Of a stretch of 64,000 nucleotides of DNA, positions 50,923 through 59,880 are shown in pieces. The stretch spans positions 8,344 through 72,343 of the forward strand of contig CAYTGR010000022.1 in NCBI GenBank assembly GCA_964437445.1. Reading direction: 5' to 3'. The notes beneath the pieces are model-generated. The model was not told the origin of the DNA, ran no database searches, and worked only from the letters and a program-made list of their open reading frames with translations. This stretch comes from CAYTGR01 sp964437445 (GTDB lineage Bacteria > Chloroflexota > Anaerolineae > B4-G1 > SLSP01). Position 1 is the first letter of the stretch. Every line of letters begins with the position of its first letter. The translations under genes were made by a program, and so were the position numbers.

Positions 50923-52269
50923 TCACGCATGGTAATCCTCCGGCGCGATGCGCGTGGCAGCGTCGGCAAACTGGGTGAGCCGGTTGTTGAAGAAGAGCTG
51001 CACCGTGCCGGTCGGCCCGCTGCGGTGTTTGGCGACGATGATCTCGGCGATGTGCGGCTTTTCGGTTTCCTCGTGGTACATCTCGTCCCGGTAGATGAAC
51101 ATGACGACGTCCGCGTCTTGTTCGATGGAGCCAGATTCTCTCAGGTCCGAGAGCACCGGCCGCTTGTCGGTGCGTTGTTCTACGGCGCGGGAGAGCTGGG
51201 AGGCGGTGATCAACGGCATGTCCAGCTCGCGGGCCAGCCCTTTGAGTGAGCGCGACAGGTAGGAGACCTCTTGCACGCGGTTCTCCGAGCGGAAGTCGCT
51301 GGTCATCAGCTGGAGGTAATCCACCAGGACCAGGTCCAGTCCCCGCTCGGAGTGCAGTCGGCGGCACTTGGTGCGCAGCTGGATGGCGGAGATGGAGGGG
51401 GTGTCGTCAATGTAGATCGGCAGCTCGGAGAGCCGGCCGATGGCGTCGCTGAAGAGCGGCCACTCGTCGTCGTGGATGTCGCCTAAGCGCAGCCGTTGGG
51501 CGTCAATTTTGCTGTAGGCGGCGACCATGCGCTGGACAATCTGCTCGGCCGACATTTCCAGGCTGAAAATGCCGACCGTCTTGCCCCGCTCGGCGCCCCG
51601 CAGGGCAAAGGTGAGCAGCAACGAGGTTTTGCCGACGCCGGGCCGGGCCGCGACGATCACCAGGTCAGAGCGTTGGAACCCCCCCAACAGCCGGTCCAGG
51701 TCCACGAAGCCGCTGGGGACGCCCATCGGCTCGCCCCGGTGGGCGTAGAGGTACTCCACCCGGTCGTAATACCGCTGCACGACCTCCTGGATCGGTTGGA
51801 GATCGCGCGTGACCCGTTTCTCGGAGATGCCGAAGAGCACCTGTTCGGCCCGATCCACCACCTCGTCCACCGGGCGCTCCTCGTCGTAGGCCAGGCGGGC
51901 GATGTCGCTGGCGGCCTCCAGCAGGCGGCGGCGGATGGCGGTCTGTTCCACCATACGCCCGTAGGCTTCCACGTTGATCGCCGAGGGGACGGCGTTGACC
52001 AGCTGCGAGATGTAGGCCGCGCCGCCGACGCCCTCCAGCTGCTCGCGCCGTTCCAGCGCCGTGGTCAGGGTCAGGAAGTCCAGCGGCTCACGCTGATCGT
52101 GCAGCGTGACAATGACTTCGTAGATCCAGCGGTGCTTTTGGAGGTAGAAATCATCGGCGTGCAGAAAGGCCGAGACCCGGAAGATGGCCTCGGGGTCAAT
52201 CAGCAGGGCGCCGAGGACGGCTTCCTCGGCCTCTATGTTTTGCGGGACGGTCTTATCAGGTGTTGCCAT
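50923..52269 (-). CDS. dnaB: replicative DNA helicase
   Basis: 448 residues. N-terminal DnaB domain (NIEAEEAVLGALLIDPEAI), RecA-like helicase domain with Walker A ARPGVGKTS, Walker B LVLVDYLQLM, and the arginine-finger end segment (VAKHRSGPTGTVQLFF). No intein. It unwinds DNA at the replication fork as a hexamer. Not to be confused with the Firmicute DnaB initiation protein. Ribosome site is weak. Confidence 0.96.
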   Translation of the reverse strand: MATPDKTVPQNIEAEEAVLGALLIDPEAIFRVSAFLHADDFYLQKHRWIYEVIVTLHDQREPLDFLTLTTALERREQLEGVGGAAYISQLVNAVPSAINVEAYGRMVEQTAIRRRLLEAASDIARLAYDEERPVDEVVDRAEQVLFGISEKRVTRDLQPIQEVVQRYYDRVEYLYAHRGEPMGVPSGFVDLDRLLGGFQRSDLVIVAARPGVGKTSLLLTFALRGAERGKTVGIFSLEMSAEQIVQRMVAAYSKIDAQRLRLGDIHDDEWPLFSDAIGRLSELPIYIDDTPSISAIQLRTKCRRLHSERGLDLVLVDYLQLMTSDFRSENRVQEVSYLSRSLKGLARELDMPLITASQLSRAVEQRTDKRPVLSDLRESGSIEQDADVVMFIYRDEMYHEETEKPHIAEIIVAKHRSGPTGTVQLFFNNRLTQFADAATRIAPEDYHA

Positions 52270-52336
52270 GGGTAATCTCAGGTGAACGGCGGACAGCGTC
52301 TGGGAGGATTATCCGCTGACCACGGCCCGTGGGGGT

Positions 52337-52834
52337 TCAGTCATTGCGCTCCAACCCTTCCAGGTTGAGCGTATCCAGGAAACGGCGGAAAGCCCCCAGG
52401 TTTTGATCCGCGACGGTTTCCTCCTCCAGGTCAGGTTCGGGCACGATCCCGGCCACGTCCATCACGCTTTCGTCCACGTAAATGGGGACTTCTTTGCGCA
52501 CGGCGATGGCGATGGCGTCGCTGGGACGGGAATCCACCTCTATGGTCAGCCCTTTGACATCCAGCACCAGCCGCGCGTAGAAGATGTTTTCCACCAGGGA
52601 GACGACGGCCACGTAGCGCAGCCGGGCCCCCAGCGCGTCCAAAAGGTTGCCAATCAGGTCATGGGTCAAAGGCCGTGGCGTCTCCGTTTCCTGCAAATGG
52701 ATAGTAATTGCTTCGGCCTCAAAGGGACCGATCCAGATCGGCAGGTAACGCTCGGCGCCGGCTTCTTTGAGCACCACAATCCGGTTTTGGGAGATCAGAC
52801 TGACCTGGATGGTGGCAATGGTGACTTCAATCAT
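52337..52834 (-). CDS. bifunctional nuclease (BFN/DUF151) family protein
   Basis: 165 residues. The BFN domain is complete: LKEAGAERYLPIWIGPFEAEAI, ETPRPLTHDLIGNLLDALGA and VDSRPSDAIAIAVR. Family members have been linked to DNase/RNase activity, but the biological role is unclear. It precedes dnaB by 67 bases and may start the replication transcript. Confidence 0.9.
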   Translation of the reverse strand: MIEVTIATIQVSLISQNRIVVLKEAGAERYLPIWIGPFEAEAITIHLQETETPRPLTHDLIGNLLDALGARLRYVAVVSLVENIFYARLVLDVKGLTIEVDSRPSDAIAIAVRKEVPIYVDESVMDVAGIVPEPDLEEETVADQNLGAFRRFLDTLNLEGLERND

Positions 52835-52975
52835 TTTAGCAGCTCCGTGTAAATTCTGCTTTTGGCAATCGGCAAACTGAAGTTTGCCCTACATATCTGT
52901 TATGAGTGAGATTATACTCGTTTTCTGGTAGCCTTCAATCCAGGGGCTTTAAGTTGGGCGAACTGGCTTGCCGGC

Positions 52976-53250
52976 CACGAATAAGACACGAATGCACGAA
53001 TAAGGTACGAATGCACGAATGGGACACGACTGCCGTCCACGAATAAGACACGAATGCACGAATAAGGTATGAATGCACGAATGGGACACGACTGCCGTCC
53101 ACGAATAAGACACGAATGCACGAATNNNNNNNNNNNNNNNNNNNNNNNNNNNNNNNNNNNNNNNNNNNNNNNNNNNNNNNNNNNNNNNNNNNNNNNNNNN
53201 NNNNNNNNNNNNNNNNNNNNNNNNNAAGGTATGAATGCACGAATGGGGCA
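52976..53250. repeat. 62-bp tandem repeat interrupted by N gap
   Basis: Units start at 52976, 53038 and 53100 and contain the word CACGAAT several times (CACGAATAAGACACGAATGC...). The third is cut by 100 Ns at 53126-53225 and resumes at 53226 with the last part of the unit. The true copy number is unknown. The rest of the 488-base spacer holds nothing else but the terminator at 53256. Confidence 0.9.
53126..53225. other. assembly gap (100 N) inside tandem repeat
   Basis: The gap falls in the 62-bp array, which an assembler could not resolve. Confidence 0.95.
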
Positions 53251-53255
53251 TGGAG

Positions 53256-53288
53256 AAAAACTGGGGCGCGCGGTGTAGCGCGCGCCCC
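53256..53288 (-). terminator. Rho-independent terminator after alpha-2-macroglobulin gene
   Basis: GGGGCGCGCG (53263-53272) pairs with CGCGCGCCCC (53279-53288) and is followed on the minus strand by AGTTTTTCT. Confidence 0.9.
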
Positions 53289-53322
53289 TATTCTCTGCTT
53301 GCGTGAAGTCAGCACCGCCGGC

Positions 53323-56300
53323 TCAGGGCTTGACGGTGAAGATCGCGCCGTCGCTCCGGCCGAAGACCTCCGGGAAGTACATTTGTGAGGCGGTGGTGGG
53401 CAGCACCTGGTAGGTGCCGGGGACGCTGGCCCGCATCAGGTAGGTGTACTCGTAGGTGCCGCGCGGCAGGTAGGTGGCAAAGAGCGTCACTTTCTCGTCG
53501 CGCATCTCGGTGTGCGAGAACCACCACCAGCCCCAACCGTACCAGCGCAGCCAGTAGTCCTCGGCCTCGGCGCTCAGGTTTTGCAGCTCCGGCGCTTCGC
53601 CGACGACGCTCGTCGTCTTGAGGCTCAGGTCCACGCCCTCAAACCCCGCCGGCAGCGGATCTTCTACCACGACGTAGTAGAGATCCGTCGGCGCGACCAC
53701 GGTCAGCCGCACTTTGATGACATCGCCCACGCGCGCGGTGGTGACGGTGGTGGTCGGCGCGCTGAGGGGGGTGTACTGCCGCGCGACGATGATGCCCCGC
53801 TCCAGCGCCTTGACCTCTTCCACGGGCAGGAAGTAGCGCAGGTAGGCGGTGTAGTAGAGCTGCCCCTGGCCCGTCTGGTTGCCGGCCGGCGCCAGCCGCT
53901 CAATGACCAGCCGGTTGCCCTCTTCCACCAGCAGTTTGGCGATCTCCACCTGGAGGCGGCGGCTTTCGTCAATCGTCTCTGGCGTGACATCGCCTTTGCC
54001 GAGCAGCGTATCGTTCAGGTAGACGCGGTAACTGAAGTCACCCTGGAGCTCGCCGCTGGCGCGCATGTAGGCGACCAGCCCCAACAACGACCAGGCGGTG
54101 TCCTGCGTGGTGCTCCAGTGGCCCTCCTTGCGGACCGTCATCAGCCAGCGGACGGCGTTGGGCAGCAGCTCGCTTTCGGGCTTGAGCTGCGAGAGCGACC
54201 AGAGCACGATGGCGGTGGTGCGGATGTCGGTGTTCATGTTCCAGTAGTCCGGCGTGGCCTCTTCCCAGTGGGTGCCGGTGGCGCTGGTGACGGCCGCACC
54301 GCTCAGTTCCGCCACGAGCGTCTGCTGGCGGGAGGGCTCGGCCGGTTCCAGCCGGCTCAACGCTAAGGCCAGCGTTGCCTGCCCGTACTGGCTCAACAGG
54401 TGGCGCTTTTCGTAGAGATTGATCGCCACGCCCAGTTCGCCTTGGGCGGACCGGTTGAAGCTGGTGTTGTATTCGGCCAGGACGTAGAGCTGGTAGGCGA
54501 GCCGGTTGGCCTGCCAGCCGGCTTGCACATCGCCAACCGAGGTCAGGCGGTTGCGGAGGAAATCGGCGCCGTTGGCCAGCACCTTCTCATCTACGGTGAA
54601 GCCGGCGCGCCGGGCCTCCAGCAGGCCGTGCAGGACGTAGGCGGTCAGGTAGGGATGGCTGTCGTCGGCGGTCCACCAGCCCCAGCCGCCATCGTAGTGC
54701 TGGTTGGCGTAGAGCCGCTGGAGCGCGATGCTCACCTGCTCTTTGAGATTGGTCTCCAGCTCAGGGCGTTCAATCCCCAACTCCTTGAGCGCTTCGTAGG
54801 TCACGACGTTGGGCAGGAAGCGGCTGACCGTCTGCTCGGTGCACTCGTAGGGGTAGTGCTTGAGGTAATCCAGCGCGTCCTGCGTGGCGGCGGTGAGCGA
54901 GCCATCCAGCTGCACGGTCAGCTCGCCCTGGGTGGGATCAAAGACGCGCGGCAGCTGCACCAGCTCCAGCCGGGCGTCGGGGCCGGTGCTGATCCGGCCG
55001 GCGGTGGCGACCACCTCCGGCGTGGAGTAGCGATAGACGGGCAGCGTATCCTCGCGCCCATCGTAGAGCGTGCCGGCGCGCGCTTCTATTTTCACTTTGA
55101 CCTGCTCACCCGGCAGGGCGGTCACGTTCCAATCAATCCGGGATTTATCGCCCGCCGGGATGTTGACGGTGAGCGTCGGCTGGGGCTCGGCCACGGCCAG
55201 CCCTTCCGTGGTCAGCTTGACCTGGACGGTCTGCGGCTCGGCGGAGTTGTTGTGGATGATGGCGCCGATCCGGGCCTGGTCGCCGACGATGAGGAAGCGT
55301 GGGAGGACGGGGCGCACGAGCAGGTCTAAGGTGCTCAACACGTCCACGTCGGTGCGACCCACTAAGGTGTCAGCCGTGATCCCCTTCGCCTGCATCCGCC
55401 AGGTGGTGAGGTTGTCGGGCAGGGTGACGACCACCCGCGCCTTGCCGTTGGCATCGGTGCGGACGACCGGATCCCAGAAGGCGGTATCGGCGAAGTTGGT
55501 GCGGACAAAGCCGCCCGCTTCGTCACCCCCGCCGCCGCCCCCTTTGGCGCGGGCGGCCAGCTCGCGGTTGAACGGCTCCATGGCGATGACCAGCGGCAGC
55601 GAGGTGCGGATGCCGAGGCCGCGCTGGCTCCAGAAGGTCTCCAGCAGCGAAGGTCCCTGTTCGTCGGCGAGTGCCAGCACGGCCAGGTCGGCCAGCCGCA
55701 GCGAGAGCTCGGCCTCCACCGGGTGGCCCTGCGCGTCGGTCACGGTGATGTCGTAGGCAGCTTGCTGGCGCGGGCCGTAGTGCTGGCCTGCCGCCATCTC
55801 TTTATCCGGCTTGAGCGTGATCCGCAGCGCTTTATCCGCCACCGAGACCGGCAGCTGGATCAAGCCCATCTTGAAGCTGGCGAGCTGGTCGGCGGCCTGG
55901 GCGCTGCCCTGCACGATGACCACGGAGACAAAGACATTGGGCGCGTACTCCGGCAGGATCGGGATGCGCACCACCTCACTGTTGCTCTTCAATTCGCGGA
56001 CTTCGGTCTGGAGGAGATGGCCGCGCTCAATGGTGATGAGGGCCTGCACTGTGCCACTGTACGGTGAGGGGATCAGGATTTCGGCCACCTCGCCGACCTG
56101 GTACTCGCGCTTGTCGGGGATCAGGGTGATCCGGTTGGTGCTCTCCCGTTGCCAGGAGACGAACTCCCGGCCGCCCCAGACCCAGATGTAGGCGCTGCTG
56201 CGCAGCTCGTTGCCGCGCTGATCCACGCCGGTGACGCGCGCCCGGTAAACGCCGGCCTCCTCCGGCGTGAAGGTGGCCACCGCTTTGCCGTCGGTGCCGG

Positions 56301-59300
56301 TGGTGGCGGTGGTAGTGAAGACGGGCGTCAGCTCGCGCACCCAATCCCAGTAGAAGCGACCATCCTCGGCCTGCTTTTGGACGTTGTACCACGCTTCCTT
56401 CAGGAAGACGACCGTCAGTGGCTGGCCGGCGACGGGCTGCGCCGGTTCGCCGAGGTCCGTGGGGGGCCGTACCACCAGGATATCCACCGGCTTCTCTTTT
56501 CCCACCTGGCTCAGGTAGCCGCGCGCGGCCACACCGATGTAGAACTCGCCTTTGTGGACGACGGTGGTGGTGCGGTTGCTCACCTCCTGGCCGTTCAGGT
56601 CGGTGACGCTGACCTCTAACGTGAAACGCTGGCTGCTTTGCTGGGTGCTCAGGTCGGCGGGCACCTGGAAAGTCACCCGCCCCTGGGCGTCGGTCTGCGC
56701 CTCGCCCTGGGCCAGTAAGTGCCCATAGCCGCCGTACTCAGGCCGGTAGAAGTACCAGTCCCATTCATATTCTCCCCAGCTATACCAGGGGCACGTCTGG
56801 CCCGCCGGGCAATCGTAAGCGAAGGTGTAATCGTCGCTCAGGGCGCTCCAGCGGACGGCGGCGTTGGCGACGGGGCCGCCGAAGTAGTAGGTGGCCTCGC
56901 CGGTAACGGCGAGGGTGTCGCCGGAGAAGTAGGCCGGCCGGTCGGTGGTCACGGTCACCTGGTATTCCGGCTTGCGGTATTCGGCCACCTGGAAGTTGAT
57001 GCCGCTGTAGTAGTTCTCTTTTTCATTATTGGCGTTGATGTAGTAACTGCCCAGGGCGGCTTCGGCGTCCAGAGTGATTTCGCCGTGGAAAGTCCCCATG
57101 TCGTTCAAGGCGAGCAGCTCGCGGTAGATTTCCTTGCCCTGCGGATCCTGGATGGTAACGGTGACGGTCTGGAGAGCGGTGGGGAGCAGGTAGTGCGCGT
57201 CATCGTCGGCCCGCACGATCCCCTTGAAGTAGACAGTCTGGCCGGGGCGGTAGATGGGCCGGTCGGTGTAGAGCTGTCCCCGGTAGGGGCTGGGCTCAAA
57301 GTCGGCGCTGACGTTGAAATTCCAGGGTGAGATGCCGTTGTCCCAGCCATTGCCGGCGACGGCGAAATCGCGCTCTCCCGGCTCGCTCACGAAGGCGAAA
57401 TAGGGATCCCACAGATTGCCGGTGGGGGACGCCGGGGCGACGTAGAGCCCTTGCGCGTTGGTCTGACCGGCGTTGTGCCAGCCGGCGTGCTGCGCGTTGA
57501 AGCGCACCGGCAGCCCGCCGGCCGGCTGTCCGGTAGCCAGGTCGGTGGCCCAGACGAGCGTTTCGTAGCGCGATTGCATCAGGGTCAAATTGAGCCGGGA
57601 CTTGATGAACATGTAGCGTTGCGGCGCGCGCTTGGGATCGCGCCGGAGCACCTCCGGCGCTTGCATCTGGACGTAGTAGAGGCCCGGCGGGAGCTCCTGG
57701 CCCTGGGCGTCGGTCAGCGCCAGCCTGACCAGGCGGTACTCGTTGCGCGGGGCGTTGACCGGCTGCGACCAGCGGCGGATCAGCGTGCTTTCCTCCGGCT
57801 TGTAGCGCTCCCAGGCCTCCCAGTCGCTATAGCCGTTGAAGAGCATGAACTGCTCCACGGGCAGCCGGTAGAGCGCGACATCCAGTTGCGCTACATTGAT
57901 GGTAGTGGCGTAAATCACTGTGTCGGTGGTGACGCCAAAGGTGCCCAGCCGGCCATCGGTGTTCAGATTGGCATCGGGGGGCAGGTCGCCGGTGGTGAAG
58001 CGGAACCGTAGTGCCTGGCCGAGCGGCGCGCCGTACTGGTCGGGCGTGGTCGCGTCCAGCGCCACGCTGTAGGGGCTGTTGGGCCGGCGCGGGAAATAGA
58101 TCCGCGCTTCGGTGGCGTATTCCGACCAGTAGACATACACGTCGGTGATCGGCGGCGTGAGGGTGAGATGCCGGGTGAAGACGTCGGTCGCCATCGGGCT
58201 GGCAAAGTTGATGACCACATCGCCGTAGACGTCCGCGTCGGTCGCGCCGTCAGCAGGGTAGACGCTCAAGATGCCGGGATCGTTGACCGTTTGGAAGCTC
58301 CAGGTCAAATCTTTGGCCATGCCGACCTCCGGCGAACCGGTGCGTGCGCGGACGCCGGCGGCCACCAGCGCCTGGAAGTGGCTGTTGCGCGGCAGGGGGG
58401 CGTTGGGCACGAAGACCAGCGTTTCGGTGTCGGTGATCTCGCTCCCGCCGCTCCAGCGGAAAGTGCCGGCCAGCGCGGTACCCCCTGTCTTCAGGGAGAA
58501 GGCCGCCTCGGCAGAGGCGTGATCCACCGGCTGGTTGAAGGTGACGGTGATGGGATCGGTCGGGCCGACGTAGCGGAACTTATCGCGGGGCCAGAATTCC
58601 TGCACCTTGGGGCGGAAGGTGCTGAAGGTCCAGACGTACTCCTCGGCCAGCGGGTTGCCTAACGTGTCCTGGAGCGCAGCGCTGACACGGGCGGTGTAGG
58701 CCGTGGCCGGCTGGAAGCCCGGCTCCGGGCGGAAGACGTAGATGGAGGTGTTGAGCCATTCGCCCTGCCCGCTGACCGGCGGCTCAAAGGTGAGCGGTTG
58801 CGGCAGGCCGGCCTGGTTCTGGATGGCGGTGAGGGGGACGACGGGCCGGTTGAAGACGACGGTGACGCGCGTCTCCGGGCTGAGGTCCTGGGTGCCGGGC
58901 GCCGGCTGCACTTCGCTGACCGCTAAGTAGCCGACGGTGGAGAAGTCAAACCGCAGCGGCTCGGCCAGCGCTTCCCCTTCCACGTTGCGGGCCGCGTCGG
59001 TGAGCGTCACCTGGTAGCGGGTAGCGCGCGCCAACTGCTTTTTCGGCGTGAAGGTGAGCGTTCGCGTGTCGGCCCAGGCCAGCGTCCCTTCCACCGTGGG
59101 CGAAATGACCAGGGCCGCTTCCACGCTGGCCTGGTCCATCGGCTGGTCAAAGGTGAAGGTCAGGGGGGCGTCCAGCGGCTGCTCGGCGCCGGGGGCGGGG
59201 GTGCGCTCCAGCAGGCGGGGGGGCGGCAGCGGGAGCGGGGTTGTAGTCGGACCGGCGGGCGTTGGCGTGCGGGCCGTCTGCGGGCCTGTCCGCGGGCCAA

Positions 59301-59379
59301 AGGTGATCTGGCAGGCGCTCGTCAGGAGCGCGAGCAGGGCGAGCAAGGCTAACCAGCGGGTTTGAGGGCGACGGGACAT
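53323..59379 (-). CDS. alpha-2-macroglobulin-family lipoprotein
   Basis: 2018 residues. The signal peptide ends in LLTSAC with lipidated Cys23. Four Ig-like Big_5 domains (about 55-480; motifs such as PLTFTFDQPMDQASV) precede the MG/A2M domains with a bait-like region, and a thioester CTEQ with Cys1513 and Gln1516 (HYPYECTEQTVSRFLPN) in the alpha/alpha thioester domain, then a C-terminal receptor-binding-type domain. Bacterial versions are thought to trap foreign proteases in the envelope. AAGGAGGT 5 bases before ATG 59379 fixes the start. It follows pbpC, the usual partner in bacteria. Confidence 0.93.
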   Translation of the reverse strand: MSRRPQTRWLALLALLALLTSACQITFGPRTGPQTARTPTPAGPTTTPLPLPPPRLLERTPAPGAEQPLDAPLTFTFDQPMDQASVEAALVISPTVEGTLAWADTRTLTFTPKKQLARATRYQVTLTDAARNVEGEALAEPLRFDFSTVGYLAVSEVQPAPGTQDLSPETRVTVVFNRPVVPLTAIQNQAGLPQPLTFEPPVSGQGEWLNTSIYVFRPEPGFQPATAYTARVSAALQDTLGNPLAEEYVWTFSTFRPKVQEFWPRDKFRYVGPTDPITVTFNQPVDHASAEAAFSLKTGGTALAGTFRWSGGSEITDTETLVFVPNAPLPRNSHFQALVAAGVRARTGSPEVGMAKDLTWSFQTVNDPGILSVYPADGATDADVYGDVVINFASPMATDVFTRHLTLTPPITDVYVYWSEYATEARIYFPRRPNSPYSVALDATTPDQYGAPLGQALRFRFTTGDLPPDANLNTDGRLGTFGVTTDTVIYATTINVAQLDVALYRLPVEQFMLFNGYSDWEAWERYKPEESTLIRRWSQPVNAPRNEYRLVRLALTDAQGQELPPGLYYVQMQAPEVLRRDPKRAPQRYMFIKSRLNLTLMQSRYETLVWATDLATGQPAGGLPVRFNAQHAGWHNAGQTNAQGLYVAPASPTGNLWDPYFAFVSEPGERDFAVAGNGWDNGISPWNFNVSADFEPSPYRGQLYTDRPIYRPGQTVYFKGIVRADDDAHYLLPTALQTVTVTIQDPQGKEIYRELLALNDMGTFHGEITLDAEAALGSYYINANNEKENYYSGINFQVAEYRKPEYQVTVTTDRPAYFSGDTLAVTGEATYYFGGPVANAAVRWSALSDDYTFAYDCPAGQTCPWYSWGEYEWDWYFYRPEYGGYGHLLAQGEAQTDAQGRVTFQVPADLSTQQSSQRFTLEVSVTDLNGQEVSNRTTTVVHKGEFYIGVAARGYLSQVGKEKPVDILVVRPPTDLGEPAQPVAGQPLTVVFLKEAWYNVQKQAEDGRFYWDWVRELTPVFTTTATTGTDGKAVATFTPEEAGVYRARVTGVDQRGNELRSSAYIWVWGGREFVSWQRESTNRITLIPDKREYQVGEVAEILIPSPYSGTVQALITIERGHLLQTEVRELKSNSEVVRIPILPEYAPNVFVSVVIVQGSAQAADQLASFKMGLIQLPVSVADKALRITLKPDKEMAAGQHYGPRQQAAYDITVTDAQGHPVEAELSLRLADLAVLALADEQGPSLLETFWSQRGLGIRTSLPLVIAMEPFNRELAARAKGGGGGGDEAGGFVRTNFADTAFWDPVVRTDANGKARVVVTLPDNLTTWRMQAKGITADTLVGRTDVDVLSTLDLLVRPVLPRFLIVGDQARIGAIIHNNSAEPQTVQVKLTTEGLAVAEPQPTLTVNIPAGDKSRIDWNVTALPGEQVKVKIEARAGTLYDGREDTLPVYRYSTPEVVATAGRISTGPDARLELVQLPRVFDPTQGELTVQLDGSLTAATQDALDYLKHYPYECTEQTVSRFLPNVVTYEALKELGIERPELETNLKEQVSIALQRLYANQHYDGGWGWWTADDSHPYLTAYVLHGLLEARRAGFTVDEKVLANGADFLRNRLTSVGDVQAGWQANRLAYQLYVLAEYNTSFNRSAQGELGVAINLYEKRHLLSQYGQATLALALSRLEPAEPSRQQTLVAELSGAAVTSATGTHWEEATPDYWNMNTDIRTTAIVLWSLSQLKPESELLPNAVRWLMTVRKEGHWSTTQDTAWSLLGLVAYMRASGELQGDFSYRVYLNDTLLGKGDVTPETIDESRRLQVEIAKLLVEEGNRLVIERLAPAGNQTGQGQLYYTAYLRYFLPVEEVKALERGIIVARQYTPLSAPTTTVTTARVGDVIKVRLTVVAPTDLYYVVVEDPLPAGFEGVDLSLKTTSVVGEAPELQNLSAEAEDYWLRWYGWGWWWFSHTEMRDEKVTLFATYLPRGTYEYTYLMRASVPGTYQVLPTTASQMYFPEVFGRSDGAIFTVKP

Positions 59380-59397
59380 GGGTACCTCCTTAAACTG

Positions 59398-59473
59398 TAC
59401 AGGTGAACAGTGAGCAGTGAGTAGTGAGCGGTAGCTGGGAGTCTGATGGACTTCTTCACGGCTCACAGTTTTA
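59398..59473. repeat. GTGAGCAG-word spacer repeat
   Basis: ACAGTGAGCAGTGAGTAGTGAGC facing TTCACGGCTCAC. Confidence 0.6.
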
Positions 59474-59641
59474 AGTTATCCTTTGCGCGTTGGTGCTGGT
59501 TTGGGAAAGCTTAGCTATAGACGCTGGCGGGTGTGGTTTGGTTCCCGGTTATGGTGTCATTATAACCCGGATGGGGCAGGGGGCAATCTGAGCGTTTCAG
59601 AGTCTCAGCGTCTCAGCGTCTTAGCGTTTTAGCGTCTCAGG

Positions 59642-59800
59642 TTCGTAGTGCCGCGCTTCAGCGTATGTTTGTAGTGCCGCGCTTCAGCGCGGCTAACGGC
59701 GCTCAAGCGCCTCACTACAAACTTCAAAGCGCCTGACGATGGGTTGGTAGTAACGCGCTTCAGCGCGGCTAAGACGGCGCTAAAGCGCCTCACTACAAAC
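59642..59800. repeat. dispersed double-palindrome repeats, two family A copies in tandem
   Basis: Copies at about 59668-59722 and 59744-59800 contain GCGCTTCAGCGCGGC and GGCGCTCAAGCGCC or GGCGCTAAAGCGCC between GTAGT and ACTAC; a half copy is at 59642. Preceded at 59590-59640 by GTCTCAGCGTCTTAGCG words. No gene in 59380-59859. Confidence 0.85.
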
Positions 59801-59823
59801 CTTAAAGCGCCTTGACGACGGAC

Positions 59824-59880
59824 TTTACTGCTCACTCTTCACTGCTCACTCTTCACCGCTCACTCTTCACTGCTCACTGC
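59824..59880. repeat. CTCACTCTTCACTG word array at pbpC stop
   Basis: Four tandem GCTCACTCTTCACTG-like words; the last runs into the end of the pbpC coding region. Confidence 0.75.
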
